Shown here: positions 1 through 11,066 of the stretch, piece after piece
Numbering within the stretch: position 1 is the first letter of the stretch
Layout of the letters: each line of letters starts with the position of its first letter
Source of the DNA: Tamarix chinensis
Lineage: Eukaryota > Streptophyta > Magnoliopsida > Caryophyllales > Tamaricaceae
Length of the DNA: 64,000 bases
NCBI GenBank assembly: GCA_030549775.1
Contig: CM060173.1
Span: 3,873,501-3,937,500 of the forward strand
Direction: 5' to 3'
Translations under genes and position numbers: made by a program
The notes under the pieces: generated by a model
Seen by the model: only the letters and a program-made list of their open reading frames with translations
What the model was told of the DNA's origin: nothing
Databases searched by the model: none

Positions 1-168
1 TTATATTGTACCTATAAGTATATCAGCGATGTTATATATTTTATTATATTGTGCCTATAAGTATACCAATGATGTTATGTATTTTACTTTACTGTACCTG
101 TAAGTATACCTGTGATGTTATGGATTTGTTATAGCATACCTGTGAACATACCTATAATTTTATGAATT
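1..168. repeat. About 43-bp tandem repeat, four units
   Basis: Four successive units of about 41-43 bases share the pattern tgtacctataagtata...gatgttatg.atttt (starts near 1, 44, 87 and 128). Divergence rises toward the last unit. The array lies inside LTR family A and its left edge is cut by the window. Confidence 0.65.
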
Positions 169-901
169 TGGTTGGGATTGATGCTGAGATAGGAGTCATG
201 TTGTGAATGTTATGATAGAGTTTGGGTTCTAACTATTACTTCTAAGAGCATCTTTGGTACGTTGTTTGGTAAGCTTTCAACTGTTTTAAACAAATGAAAA
301 TGAGTAGTATGTGACCTTAATAGAATTTAATAGTCTAAATGTTTATTGTATATCAATCCTCGTATAAATACTTAAATGTCTTGTGCATGTTAGTTGTATC
401 CCTTGCACGTGTTCCATGCTAGTTTTTCATATTAGTTTGGTATAAAGAGTTATTCAATACCATAGTACTGACGGGTTCCAACCCGTTTCATGGTCCCCTT
501 CCTATTCAACGGACAGTCTTTGCCTTGCAGGACCACTTTGAGGGTCAAGTCTAACGGCTTCAAATAGAAGGTTGAGAGTTAGGACCATCCGGTGTTCGCC
601 CCGACTTCTTTTGATCCGAATATTTCGTGGAATCTTAAGCCCCTGCTATATCCCTTTGTTACAGTGAAACTCTTTGCCTGATCTTTTTATACTTATCAAG
701 ACAATGTAATTTGTAATAAAGTTTCTATCCCATCTTTGTTATAAATGTTATGTAAGTAAAGTAATATTTTAGTCTCACCACTTAGTATGAAAATCATAGA
801 GGATGCTAGACTTATACTGAGTGTGGCGGTAACACCCATTAAATTTGTAATTAACGCTTCTACAAAACAAAAAAATTAGTAGTAAAAATGGGGGTGTTAC
901 A
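1..901 (+). mobile_element. 3' end of a long LTR (LTR family A), truncated by window edge
   Basis: The stretch ends in AAAATGGGGGTGTTACA at 885-901, a canonical CA-ending LTR terminus. The last 90 bases align by eye with the termini at 62425 and 56441 (shared AACGCTTCTA block and GGGGGTGTTACA-like end). Unique-looking sequence at 480-660 and an A-rich 3' part (AATAAA at about 715) fit the R/U5 part of an LTR. No protease, reverse transcriptase or integrase reading frame follows 901, so this is either a solo LTR or one cut off from its internal domain. The start lies outside the window. The boundary is well supported; the lineage (long-LTR Ty3/gypsy such as Tekay/Del) is inferred only from the terminus style. 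Confidence 0.6.
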
Positions 902-2085
902 TTTCTAGTAAGTTAATTCAGAGTTGATGTCATCTGCGACTGATCTATGTCGTTGCTTAATTTGTGTTTATCGATGGATTAGCTTCTCTCCTCCCCCCCC
1001 TTTCCCCCTCTTACTTACTCTCACTTAAATAAAAAATGAAAAATGTTCACCGATTGGTTTTAGTGAAAGCAATTATTGTGGTGTGGGTTTTAATGGACAT
1101 ATTTCTGAATCTTCTGTTACTAATTCTCTTATCGGTGATGCTGCTCCTCATGCTTTTGGTGGGTCTAAACTTGAGCTTGAGCTTTATGGTATTGATATCG
1201 ATCTTGATTTCACAATCAATAGCTTGTTTTATTTATTGATACATATATATATATATAGAACAATCGATGGAGTAATTATTATTCATTACCATTGGGTCAT
1301 AGTATTATACTCTTGTGTCTTTCTATTGAACTATGTCAGAGGTCACAAAACTGCCATATTGCTTGATTTGTATAACAGTGTTTAGAATAATAGCATTAGA
1401 AAAATAGCTAATAATATCAGGTAAAAGCTAGTAGTAGATGTTTGACAAAAAAATATATGATTGTTGAAATAAAAAAGGGTGTCGTTTATGCTTTTGTTGT
1501 TGCATTACTTGTCATTTTATATGAGAAATATAATGGCTAACTAGCTTAATTTCTCCGCACACACGTGCGTGCACACACACCTCTACGTGCTTCTGCACAT
1601 GCTACGATTAACGCATCATGCAACCAACTTCTTTTATTTTTTTTATTTTATTCTTTCAAGTATATAAATATTTCGAGATTGCATGTGTGTGTGTGTGTGT
1701 GATAATTAAGTAGGAGTTAATCGTGGCATAATTAATGAAATTTCATCTTTCATAGACAATCTACGTTGTCGATCATACCAAAATTGCTAAGAATACCTTA
1801 TTGATAGGGTTTTTGTTTGGTGGGGGGGAGAGGTGTTCTAGATTTACAAAAAGAAGATAATTTTTGGTAAGATGATTGAGCTCTTGTCTCCTTATCTAGG
1901 TAGGAAGAAAATGGATCTAGCTAGCAGGAAAGAAAGAGTAAAATATTGCAGTTGTTTAAATCACTTAGACAATTTCCCAAGTCTTTAACTATTTCTGACA
2001 CTTGAGGCTTCTCTCTAGGCATTATGGACACTGGTGCGTCTTTATATAATTACTAAAGATTTAATATTGTTATTTAATTTAATAG

Positions 2086-2150
<65 letters not shown>

Positions 2151-2207
2151 ACATATTTATATTTAGGTTTTACCTAAATTTAAAAGTTCCTATATTTGTA
2201 AGATCTA
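902..2207. other. AT-rich intergenic DNA, no gene seen
   Basis: No reading frame resembling a known protein. The two overlapping frames near 1036-1385 are low-complexity and have no recognisable domain. A poly-C tract lies at about 990-1010, a (TG)n tract at about 1685-1701, and an (AT)n/(GTAT)n microsatellite at 2089-2151. The motif around 1425-1450 (agctagtagtagatgtttgacaaa) looks like a DNA-transposon end, but no matching inverse end was found. Confidence 0.5.
2089..2151. repeat. (AT)n followed by (GTAT)n microsatellite
   Basis: About 19 uninterrupted AT units run directly into about six GTAT units. It sits just upstream of the PIF/Harbinger ORF1 remnant. Confidence 0.9.
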
Positions 2208-3171
2208 TGACATCTTCATCGGATACTGCACATTGGATTGAATCAAGGCATCAAATCTTTGTTCAATTATGTGTTGAGGAGGTTAAGAAAGCCAATAGTC
2301 CTAGTTCAAGTTTCAACAAAATTGGATGGTCCAATATTGTTGATGGTCATAATAGGCTTGAGAACGTGCGACACCAAAAATATCAAGTAAAAAATTATTT
2401 TACCTCAACAAAAAAAGATTACTTAGTATGAGTGAAACTTGAAATTGAATCCGCACTTGGGAGATATCCAATATTAGGTGAAATCACTTGTGGGGAGAAT
2501 AGATGGACGACATTTATTCAGTTAAATTACAATTATATTTTTTTCGCTTATTTTTTATTATGATATATAGTGTGTAATAATTTAATTTTTTTCTAGTAAA
2601 ACCTAAGTTGTAAACACTTTCAGAACAAACCAATTGTCCATTTAGATGTGCTTCAATTAATATTTGGTGGTACTCATGCAACTAGAGACCATTCATAGGC
2701 TTCATCTCAAGAGATTCATCCAAGCTTCGATAGCTAAGAACAAGTAGTGCGGGTCCTTCTAAATGCCAAAAAGTCATTAAAATTGAGGGTTGTGATTCTA
2801 GTGATTCAAATAGTACAACATGCCCAAAGAAAAAGTCAAGAAACAAGCATTCTAAGAGTTAACAATCTAGTTCTCGTAAGATAAAGGAGTCAGCTAGTGA
2901 AAAGCTTGATAATAAGTTGCTACAATTGTCTGAATCATCATTTAAGAGTAACGATGATCCTCCTTTGGCAACACCTCAATCCTCAACAACCTCCACCATA
3001 AAAGAATGCTTGGTGATTCTAAATGCCATGGCTGATGAAATTTCTAATGAGTTATTTATCCTCGCTACTAATTCTTTCAAGAATCCCGATAACAGAGACA
3101 TATGGGTATATGTGGCTCCCCAAAAACGTAATGTTTGGTTGAAATCTTTAAGAGAATCATCTAACAATTGA
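2208..3171 (+). pseudogene. PIF/Harbinger ORF1 remnant (Myb/SANT-like DNA-binding protein)
   Basis: The frame from 2208 reads W-I-E-S-R-H-Q-I-F then LCVEEVKKAN, and later FNKIGWSNIV, which fits the plant Myb/SANT-like domain (Myb_DNA-bind_3 family) of transposon ORF1 and the related L10-interacting MYB proteins. A stop (TGA) ends that frame at 2429-2431. Similar coding continues to about 2520. A C-terminal frame at 2917-3171 (serine-rich, then ILNAMADEIS...WVYVAPQKRNVWL) resembles the conserved tail of the same family. The middle, with the expected basic and serine-rich linker, is shifted out of frame. No functional product is expected. Confidence 0.65.
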
Positions 3172-3689
3172 TCAAGGACGTTAAGTTATGATGGTATTTT
3201 GTAAAAGACTAAAGTTCTTCGAGGGTTTTTCATTTTGTGTTTGTAAAACCATGAAGTATCTCTTGTTTATGTTAAACTTATGTAATTTTCTTCAATTGTA
3301 ACTCTTAGTATTTTAGAATGGATAATATTATATGTCCAATTATTAATTTTAGTTGTTCATTATTAAAAGTGTAATACATATGCTGCTATATTATTTCGCT
3401 ATATCAACAATTTCTTAATGTACTATCTTTGATAGACTTTGGCCAAAAAATCAATTACATATTTTATTTGCTTGAATTAACTTTAAAGTATTCGTGTTCT
3501 TCGATAAAAAATGTAAATGTTGTTTGTTGTATAATTTGAATTAGCTTTTTGTGGGATATAATATTATATTTTATACATTCTTATTAATTCCATATTTATT
3601 GGGTGTATGTATAATATAAGTGATGTCTTGATTTTGTATAGACGGATGATCGGAAAAAAAAAAGATTACTACTACTTTTTCTTGTACTG

Positions 3690-4870
3690 CGACATGTGTG
3701 AAAGAGAAGAAAGACATCTATTGAGAAGTAAGTTTGTTTGGATTCTTCTAAAACAGGCCACCAGTTTATCCAACGTATATTAAATGGTCATTATAGGTTA
3801 TGCCATGATTTCTTTAGAATGAAGAAGGATGATTTTCTTAGGTTATCAAGTTTTTTGCGATCAAGAAGTTTGTTAAGTGATACTTATAATGTGATTGTTG
3901 AGGAATAGTTAGCAATTTTTTATTATATACAATTGGTCACAATGAAAGGAATAGAGTTGTGCAAGATCAATTTTAGCACTTTTGAGAGACCATTAGTAGA
4001 TATTTCAACAAGATTTTAATTGCTATATCAAAGATTGCTGGTGAGATTACAAGGCCTCATTGAAGCCTTGATGGGGACCCTCCTGAGATAAAAAAAGGAT
4101 TTGAGACTATTGCCTTATTATAAAGATTGTGTAGGAGCGATAGATGGGACACATATTGATACATGTGTTCTAAAGATTAAACAAACACCTTATCGTAATC
4201 ATAAAAGAGTGTGTTCCCAAAATGTGATGGCAGTTAGTTCTTTGGATATGTTGTTCACATTTGTGGAAGCTAGATGGGATGGGTCAGCTCATGATTATTG
4301 AATATTCCAACATTGTATTTGAGATCCCAATAAAACCTTTCCTCATCCTCCTCGAGGTAAATATAACATTAATTTATATATTAAGTATAAAATATTATAG
4401 TTTAATAATATGAACTTAGATTTTGTCCAAGTAAATATTATATGGTTGATCCAAGCTATCCCAATACATCAAGTTATCTTACTCAATTAAAGGATACAAG
4501 GTATCACTTATTTGATTTTCAAATATTAGCGATCCACAAGGAAAAGAGGAGTTATTCAATCATTTACACTCTTCGATGCGAAATATAATTAAGCGCCGCT
4601 TTGGCGTTTTGAAGGCTTGTTTTCTCATCTTGAAGCAAATGTCAAATTATAGTTTGGAACAACAAATATTCATAGTCATTACAACAATGACAATCCATAA
4701 TTTTATTAGGCTGAATGGAATGGATGATATATTATTTTATAATTTTTGTAGCAAATAAATATAAGAAGAAAATAATAGAAATAGGGATGTTGGACAACAT
4801 GTAGAGAGTAGAGTTACTAGAGAAATAAAAATCGTACGGTGTTGGATTGCAAATGATATTTATCATGCAC
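3690..4870 (+). pseudogene. PIF/Harbinger DDE transposase remnant
   Basis: Fragments in successive frames follow the order of plant Harbinger transposases. A helix-turn-helix-like N-terminus is readable at 3690-3920. The stretch HNERNRVVQDQF is at about 3940-3975. The first catalytic block is KDCVGAIDGTHI at 4123-4158; the D of GAIDGTH is the first DDE aspartate. QNVMAV, FTFVEARWDGSAHDY and FPHPPRGKY follow, with the second aspartate region in VDPSYPN near 4440. The C-terminal block IKRRFGVLKACF...IHNFIRL at 4585-4730 would supply the third acidic region. Several stops (for example TGA at 4299-4301) and frame changes separate the blocks. Identity is strong; the gene is clearly inactive. Confidence 0.8.
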
Positions 4871-5614
4871 GTCACTGAGCTATTTGTTTTTATGATGTTT
4901 ATTATAAATGTAAGAATATTCATTACATAATATAAACTTTGATCATTATCACTATTTGAATTTTAGATATTAGAAAATTTTATAAATTTTGTTTAGTGAT
5001 TGTTTATAATTTTTTTAATAATTTTATAATTTTAATTTTTACATTTTTTAGTACTTTATAATATATTTATACTTTTTTATATATTTTTTATGTATCATAT
5101 GATTCTTAATGTTTAATATTAAAGAATTTATATAATAATTATTACCAAAATATATAGATATAGAAGGATAAAAATTAAATATGGGAAATAAAAAAGTAAA
5201 TTTGTAGAAAAATAAAAATCAAACATTAATGAGGTACAATAAATAGTTTTTTAGTATTAATCACTTATATAATAAAAGTAAAAAGAAACATACATTTTAC
5301 TAATAAAATACTTTTTGAAAAGTGGTTTTCTTAAAAGTAGTTTTTATCTAAAAGTAATTATTGAAAATAAGTAATACAAAATGGAGGCTACATCCCCTTC
5401 TAAGCTCAAAACTATTTTTGTATTCAACTAATGCGAAGTTTTGTTCCCATATTTCCATACTAGTTTTATTGATTTTGGTTGAAGCAAGAGCATATCCATA
5501 ACAACGTTGATTCATTAGTTCAAGAAGATACAAATACCATCATAAGTGTCATTGACAACTGATAACTCTTTTATGCTAAATTTAATTGCACAGATCTATT
5601 AATATATTTTTGTC

Positions 5615-5615
<1 letters not shown>

Positions 5616-5659
<44 letters not shown>
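5616..5659. repeat. (ATT)n microsatellite
   Basis: About 14 uninterrupted ATT units. Confidence 0.9.
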
Positions 5660-5661
<2 letters not shown>

Positions 5662-6523
5662 TAAGCTATTATATCAAGTATAAAATATTTTGTATATATT
5701 AATTATAAAGTGTGGCCCATATTAATTAGATATAAAGTCTGGCCATAAAATTTGTATTATATAGTAATACGTTAGTAATTAAGTCTAATATATATATCTC
5801 TATCTAATTCTTGATGGTAGAATTAGAACTCGGCAAGTATATATGGGTACAACCATATGTGTGTCATATGATGAAGAAATAAAGAAGATAATTAAATTGA
5901 TTATTTAATGTATTTATTATTTTAAATTCTAATTTTGAAATAAAGATGAGGGAAGCAAACATTTCAACACGCATGAAGTAAATCCGATCAATTATGAAAG
6001 ATGAAGTTTTCTCTACGCACACATATGCTTGACACAAGGAGAGAAATAAGTGTAGCTTTTTCTTAGAATTTCTTGTATGATTTCGGTGTGAAATCAAAGT
6101 GCGAAGAAAATAAATAAGTTAAAGTTCTTATTCCCATTTCTTATAAAAATAAAAAATAAAAACCTTATCGAGTATGAGAAATAGAAAGTAGAATCGAAAA
6201 ATCTCATTCCATTCATCGTTTTTGCAAAATTCGGTAGTGGTAATCAATTTCGTCCATGGCTGCAGTCATGAGATGTGTTATATATATATATATATATATT
6301 CAATGGTTTCAATTCTGCATGAAGTATTTTATTTTATGTTTTATGGTTTTTGCATAAATTCTATATAATTGAATATAAATTTATATTAATAATTAGTTGA
6401 TTATATAATCATGCCATTAAATTCCTTCTAACAGGATCATGGCTTTACCTTAGAAAATCACGTTCTTTGGGGGGGGGTTCTTTCTTTTTTATATATCAAT
6501 TAAGGGATACATAAAATAAGTAG

Positions 6524-6526
<3 letters not shown>

Positions 6527-6565
<39 letters not shown>
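6527..6565. repeat. (AT)n microsatellite
   Basis: About 19 uninterrupted AT units. Confidence 0.9.
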
Positions 6566-6567
<2 letters not shown>

Positions 6568-7194
6568 GTCGGAAGGTTTATAGAATAGGCATATGTTATT
6601 CCATTCTATGCAAGGAGACAATAGAATAAACACACACAATGTATTTGCATCCCATTAATTTAGAAGGCCTGTGCACTCAGAACTTTAGGAATGCAGTTTG
6701 TTAATCTAGCAAAGACGTGAGACTTGTCTTTCAACTAAAATTGTCTAGCTTTTTTTATATATGCATATAATTCTAGAGAAATTTTATTGTCAAAGAAAGG
6801 CTTGCACTAAGAATATTATGGTAACCTAGACTTTTTATTAATTTATTAAACTCACTCTTAGAAGAATACACATCTTATCTAATAAAATATACATCTTTGA
6901 AATGTATTTCGTAACAAGAATGCATATCATCTAAAAACATACACATCTTATCTAACGAAATACTTATCTTTCAAGTATAGATACACGTCATTAATTTATT
7001 TATAAAATAATAAAGGATGAATATATATATTATAAATACACATCTCATCAGAAAGAATATACATCTTTATTGGACAAAATCACATTTTATAGTTATAAAA
7101 AAATACGTCTTATTTCGAAAATGCCCATCTAGTAAAAATAAAATGGGTTGATGCAAATCTTTAAGCATCCTTTATTTATTTATAAAAACAACAA

Positions 7195-7210
7195 GAGATG
7201 AATGTAGGAT
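7195..7210. repeat. LINE target-site duplication, 3' copy
   Basis: GAGATGAATGTAGGAT, identical over 16 bases to 13202-13217. It is followed at once by a T9 tract on the plus strand (7211-7219), which is the element's poly(A) tail read on the minus strand. Confidence 0.93.
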
Positions 7211-7368
7211 TTTTTTTTTGATAATTATACATCTCCAAATTCCGAAGAATTAGGCCAACCTTACAAAAAAGCTTGAACATTATGAACCACTTCCTCTATT
7301 CTATAAGGAAAAACCCTCCTATTGAACTTGATCCACGATCCTATTTTAACCCTAATGAGTAAAATAAG

Positions 7369-10300
7369 TCATCTAACACACACATGGAAGTTGTCAAAAA
7401 CAGATTTGTTCCTAAACTCCCAGATAACACTTATAATAGCAAAAAATGTCGTACACCAAATGTCTCTTTTCAAACCAAATCTTCTAACCCCCATCCATGC
7501 GGTCGCATGCTCCTCAAAGGAACTTGGCATCACCCAAGTAGACTCCAACCAACCACTAATCTCGTACCAAATCCTCCCTATCACAGAGCAATGCAAAAAT
7601 ACGTGATTCACCGATTCTTGCTCCTCCTTGCAAAATGGACACCCTACCTTCCTTTCATCAATGATCTGGAACCTGGCCAGTCTATCTCTAGTGTTAAGCC
7701 TTTTCTGGATCGCAAACCAAGCCATAAGTTCAACCCTCGAGGGGGGCTAAGCCGATCCACACCAAACTAGGATCAAAACTTGGAGACCTGTCTCCGTCAC
7801 AAAGCTGATAAGAGGCCTGACAAAAAGACTTTACCGAGAATGTCCCACTGTCCTCAAAAGCCCACTTGAGTGACTCCACCTTGTCCTTGGATAAAGGAAT
7901 CTGATTGATAAGCCCTTCCAACTGCTCCCCTAACGCTACCTCCCATTCAAAAAGAGGTCTCCTCCACCGCAGACTCCAATTCCACTGTGACCCATCCCAT
8001 CTTCCCATACTAGCAATCTTCTCTTCCTGCTGCCCCGAAACTAAGAAGAGTCTTGGGAAAACCAACTTGAGTGCACCTGATCCTGTCCAGTGATCGTGCC
8101 AAAAGCTAATGTTCCTCCCATCACCTACAGCTAAAGATAACCCCTGTTTCAGGACTGAGTTCAATCTCCCCACCTACAAGATATCCACCCATGGCGTCCA
8201 TCCGTGCTGAGAACTAAAGTTGTGAATGCCCCCTAACTGGTCCTCATAATGAATAGAAGAGACAACACCCTTCCAGGCTGCACCATCCACAGTAAAGAAC
8301 CGCCGCCACCATTTAAACAGTAGAGCATTATTCTTCATAACCAGGTCCCCCACCCCAAGTCCTCCCAAGGACTTGGGCTTCTGGATCACACTCCACTTTA
8401 CCAAGGGGAGGTTTCTCCTATCTCCCCTACTACCCCAGAAGAAATTACGCTGAATACCAATGATCTCCTTAGCAACCCCATTCGGAATCTTGAAGAGGCT
8501 CATGTAATACATCGGGAGAATATTAAGGACGCTCTTGATCAGGACCAACCTTCCTGCTCTAGAGAGAACCTTCGATTTCCACCCTGCTAACCTTTGCTTC
8601 ACCTTATCAATCACCGATTTCCACGTCTGACTGCTGCCAGCCTTTGCACCTGACGGGAGACCAAGATAAATGGTAGGGAGCGACCCAGTGACACATCTCA
8701 AGATAGATGTTGCATCCCTCTAAAATTGCTCGTCCACCTCGAGTCCAATAAGCTCCGTTTGATCAAAAATAACCTTGAGCCCCGAGAGCAAGTAAAAATA
8801 GTCAATCAATCTCCTCCAGTTCCTTATATTCTCAAGGGACGGCTCACAGAAGATCATCGTATCATCAGAAAACTGCAGGTGCGTGACTTTGCTCCCATGC
8901 CTCCCCACTGTTAGCCCGTGAATCAAACCCTTGTCAACACCTCTCTTGACAAGCTGGTTGAAAGCCTCCACTGCTAAGACAAATAAGAAGGGGGAAATAG
9001 GATCTCCCTGCCTAAGCCCCCTACCCATATTAAAAGGGGGAGTAGGGGACCCATTCACCAGCACCGATATAGAAGCAGTTGAGATACACTCATTTATCCA
9101 TCCTCTGAACAGTCCACCAAAACCCATAATCCTTAGCATCTTGTCAACGAACTCCCACTTGATACTATCATAGGCCTTCTGAAAATCAAGCTTGACCATG
9201 ACTCCCTTATTACTCTTCTTTCGTCTGTACCACTGCACAATTTCGTTTGCAACCAAGGCCCCATCTAGAATGCTCCTTCCTTCTATAAAACCTAACTGCG
9301 AATCACCAACCAAGTCATCAATCACCTGCTTCAGCCTCTGGGCCAGGATCTTCGAGATTACCTTGTAGATGCATCCTATCAGACTAATAGGCCTGAACTG
9401 GTTCACCTCCTCTGCATCGGCCACTTTGGGAATCAGAGTTAACAACGTTGTATTAATAGCAGACGACATTTTCTTAAGACAAAAAAAATCCGTAACAACT
9501 TTTGAGAACTCCTGCCCAACCACTCCCCACATCTTGTGTATAAAGCCCATATGGTATCCGTCATAACCAGGTGCTTTCAAAGGATCACACTCCCAAACAG
9601 CCTTCTTGACATCCTCCTCTAAGGGAATACTATCAAGTGCCAGGCTTTTCTCCCATGACAGCTTACAGAACCCTTCCTCACTGATATCGACCTCCGGAAG
9701 ATCCTGCTTCTCATACAAATTCTTGAAGAAAGACACGATGATCTCCTTGATCTTTGACGGCTCTGTAACCTCTTTGCCATCATGAAGAAGCCTGCTGATA
9801 AGAGCTTTTTTCCTTCTAATAGCTACAATAGTGTGGAAATACTTAGTATTTCGATCCTTCTCCTTAAAACCCTGAACCCTAGATACCTGAAGCCAATAAG
9901 CCTCCTTTCTCTTGTGTCATTTCCACAACTGACTTTGTAATGCCGCCCTTCGAGCTAGCTCCACCTCCTCACTTTCACCCCTTCCACTTGACCCCTCCAC
10001 TTTGCTCAATTCGTCTTCTAACAGCTTAATCTTTAGATCCATATCCCCGAAGACCTCTTTATTCCATCTCCTGAGCAAACCTTTCATGGCCTTCAATTTA
10101 TTCTGACACTTCTTCCCCTCCAAACTGTCCCAACACTTGGCCACAAAACCTTGGAACTAAGGATGGGAGAACCACATATCCCAAGATCTGAACGGAAGTG
10201 GTCCACTTTTGTACTTCTTGAAACTGACCCGAATAGGATTGTGGTCCGAGAGTGATTTGCTTAAGACAACACAAGAAAGGTCCGAAAAAGCAACCAACCA

Positions 10301-10906
10301 CCTAGGATCCACTAACACTCTGTCCAAGAGACTCGCCGACCTTGCCTTGCGCCAAGTAAACTTTAAATTTGAGGGTTTTACCTCAATCAGGCCCATCGTG
10401 TCAATCCAACCATTAAACTCTTTCACACTTCTGCTATCCACCCACCCACCTTACCTTTCCTCACATGTCCTTACTTTGTTAAAATCACCCAACACTAACA
10501 GAGGATTAGGACAATTGTGGCCCACTGCCTCTAACTCCTCCCAAAGGGCCCTCCGGTCCCTCGAGGTAGAGTTCCCATAGACTAAGAGAACCCCACACTC
10601 AAAAAAAAGAGGTTGAAAGCACCCTTCGATCAAGATCCACCTATAACCGCTTTTGGAGCACCTCAAGTAAAAAAACTGGGTGTTCCACCCAAGAACCAAA
10701 CCACCGCTTCTACCCTGCGCCACTGAATCTTTCCACTCAAAAACTCCCGGTCCCCCCACTTTATTCTTCCAAGAGTCCAAGACCACTTGATGCTTTGTTT
10801 CCACCAAACTGCACACCCAAGGCTTTTCCTTCGCAATCAGAGCTTGCAAATAGGACATCTTCCCTAAATCCTCTATCCCCCTTATATTCCAACTAATAAC
10901 CCCCAT
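7369..10906 (-). pseudogene. LINE ORF2 remnant: AP-endonuclease, reverse transcriptase, zf-RVT
   Basis: Read on the minus strand from 10906. The endonuclease has SWNIRG near the start, VETK, GDFN and, about 210 residues in, SDHNP; these are the metal-binding and catalytic blocks of the exonuclease-endonuclease-phosphatase fold. The reverse transcriptase has FRPISLIGCIYK, LDFQKAYDSIKWEF (motif A aspartate), GLRQGDPISP (motif B) and FSDD (motif C, two catalytic aspartates intact). The C-terminal part has a zf-RVT zinc-binding pattern CPFC...HVFLHC. One frame runs from 10906 to 7730, interrupted by stops at 10451 (TAA), 10157 (TAG), 9917 (TGA), 8720 (TAG) and 8174 (TAG). A frameshift near 7730-7740 moves the zf-RVT part into another frame, which ends at TGA 7369. 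All catalytic motifs survive, so decay is recent or mild. Confidence 0.92.
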
Positions 10907-11066
10907 ATCGACATCGCCTAGACCCCATTTTCCTCATACCAACTTAAACTTGCCTCTTCCTAATCTTCCTCTGACTCTTCCTTAAGCCTACCAATTTTTC
11001 CACGCACTTCTTCTCCTCCTTTGAAGAAATTCCTATGTTCTTCCCAAGCGACCAACACTCTCTTGC

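Larger units (their letters stand above)
2208..4870 (+). mobile_element. Degenerate PIF/Harbinger DNA transposon (both ORFs present, both broken)
   Basis: The two reading-frame remnants occur in the order and strand typical of plant PIF/Harbinger elements: a Myb/SANT-like ORF1 (2208-3171) followed by a DDE transposase (about 3690-4870). Family knowledge: ORF1 and transposase act together to bind the ends and move the element. Both frames carry stops and shifts, so this copy is dead. I could not find convincing terminal inverted repeats or a 3-bp TSD, so the outer limits given are those of the coding remnants. The true element probably extends further on both sides. Confidence 0.75.
4871..7194. 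other. AT-rich intergenic DNA with microsatellites, no gene seen
   Basis: Very AT-rich, without a recognisable protein. It contains an (ATT)n tract at 5616-5659 and (AT)n tracts at about 6281-6298 and 6527-6565. Between 6850 and 7140 a loosely repeated motif (acacatcttatctaa.aaaatac and variants) recurs at irregular spacing. Its right edge is the LINE target site. Confidence 0.5.

Noticed and set aside
1036..1385. Two overlapping frames as a small gene
   Set aside because: Hydrophobic low-complexity sequence, AT-rich, no homology recognised and no supporting context.
8853..8864. FSDD in place of the textbook YADD/FADD at the reverse-transcriptase centre
   Set aside because: Both catalytic aspartates are present and Ser at this position is common in plant LINEs; not a novelty.
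8726..9566. Plus-strand frames of 60-80 residues
   Set aside because: Antisense to the reverse transcriptase of the LINE.
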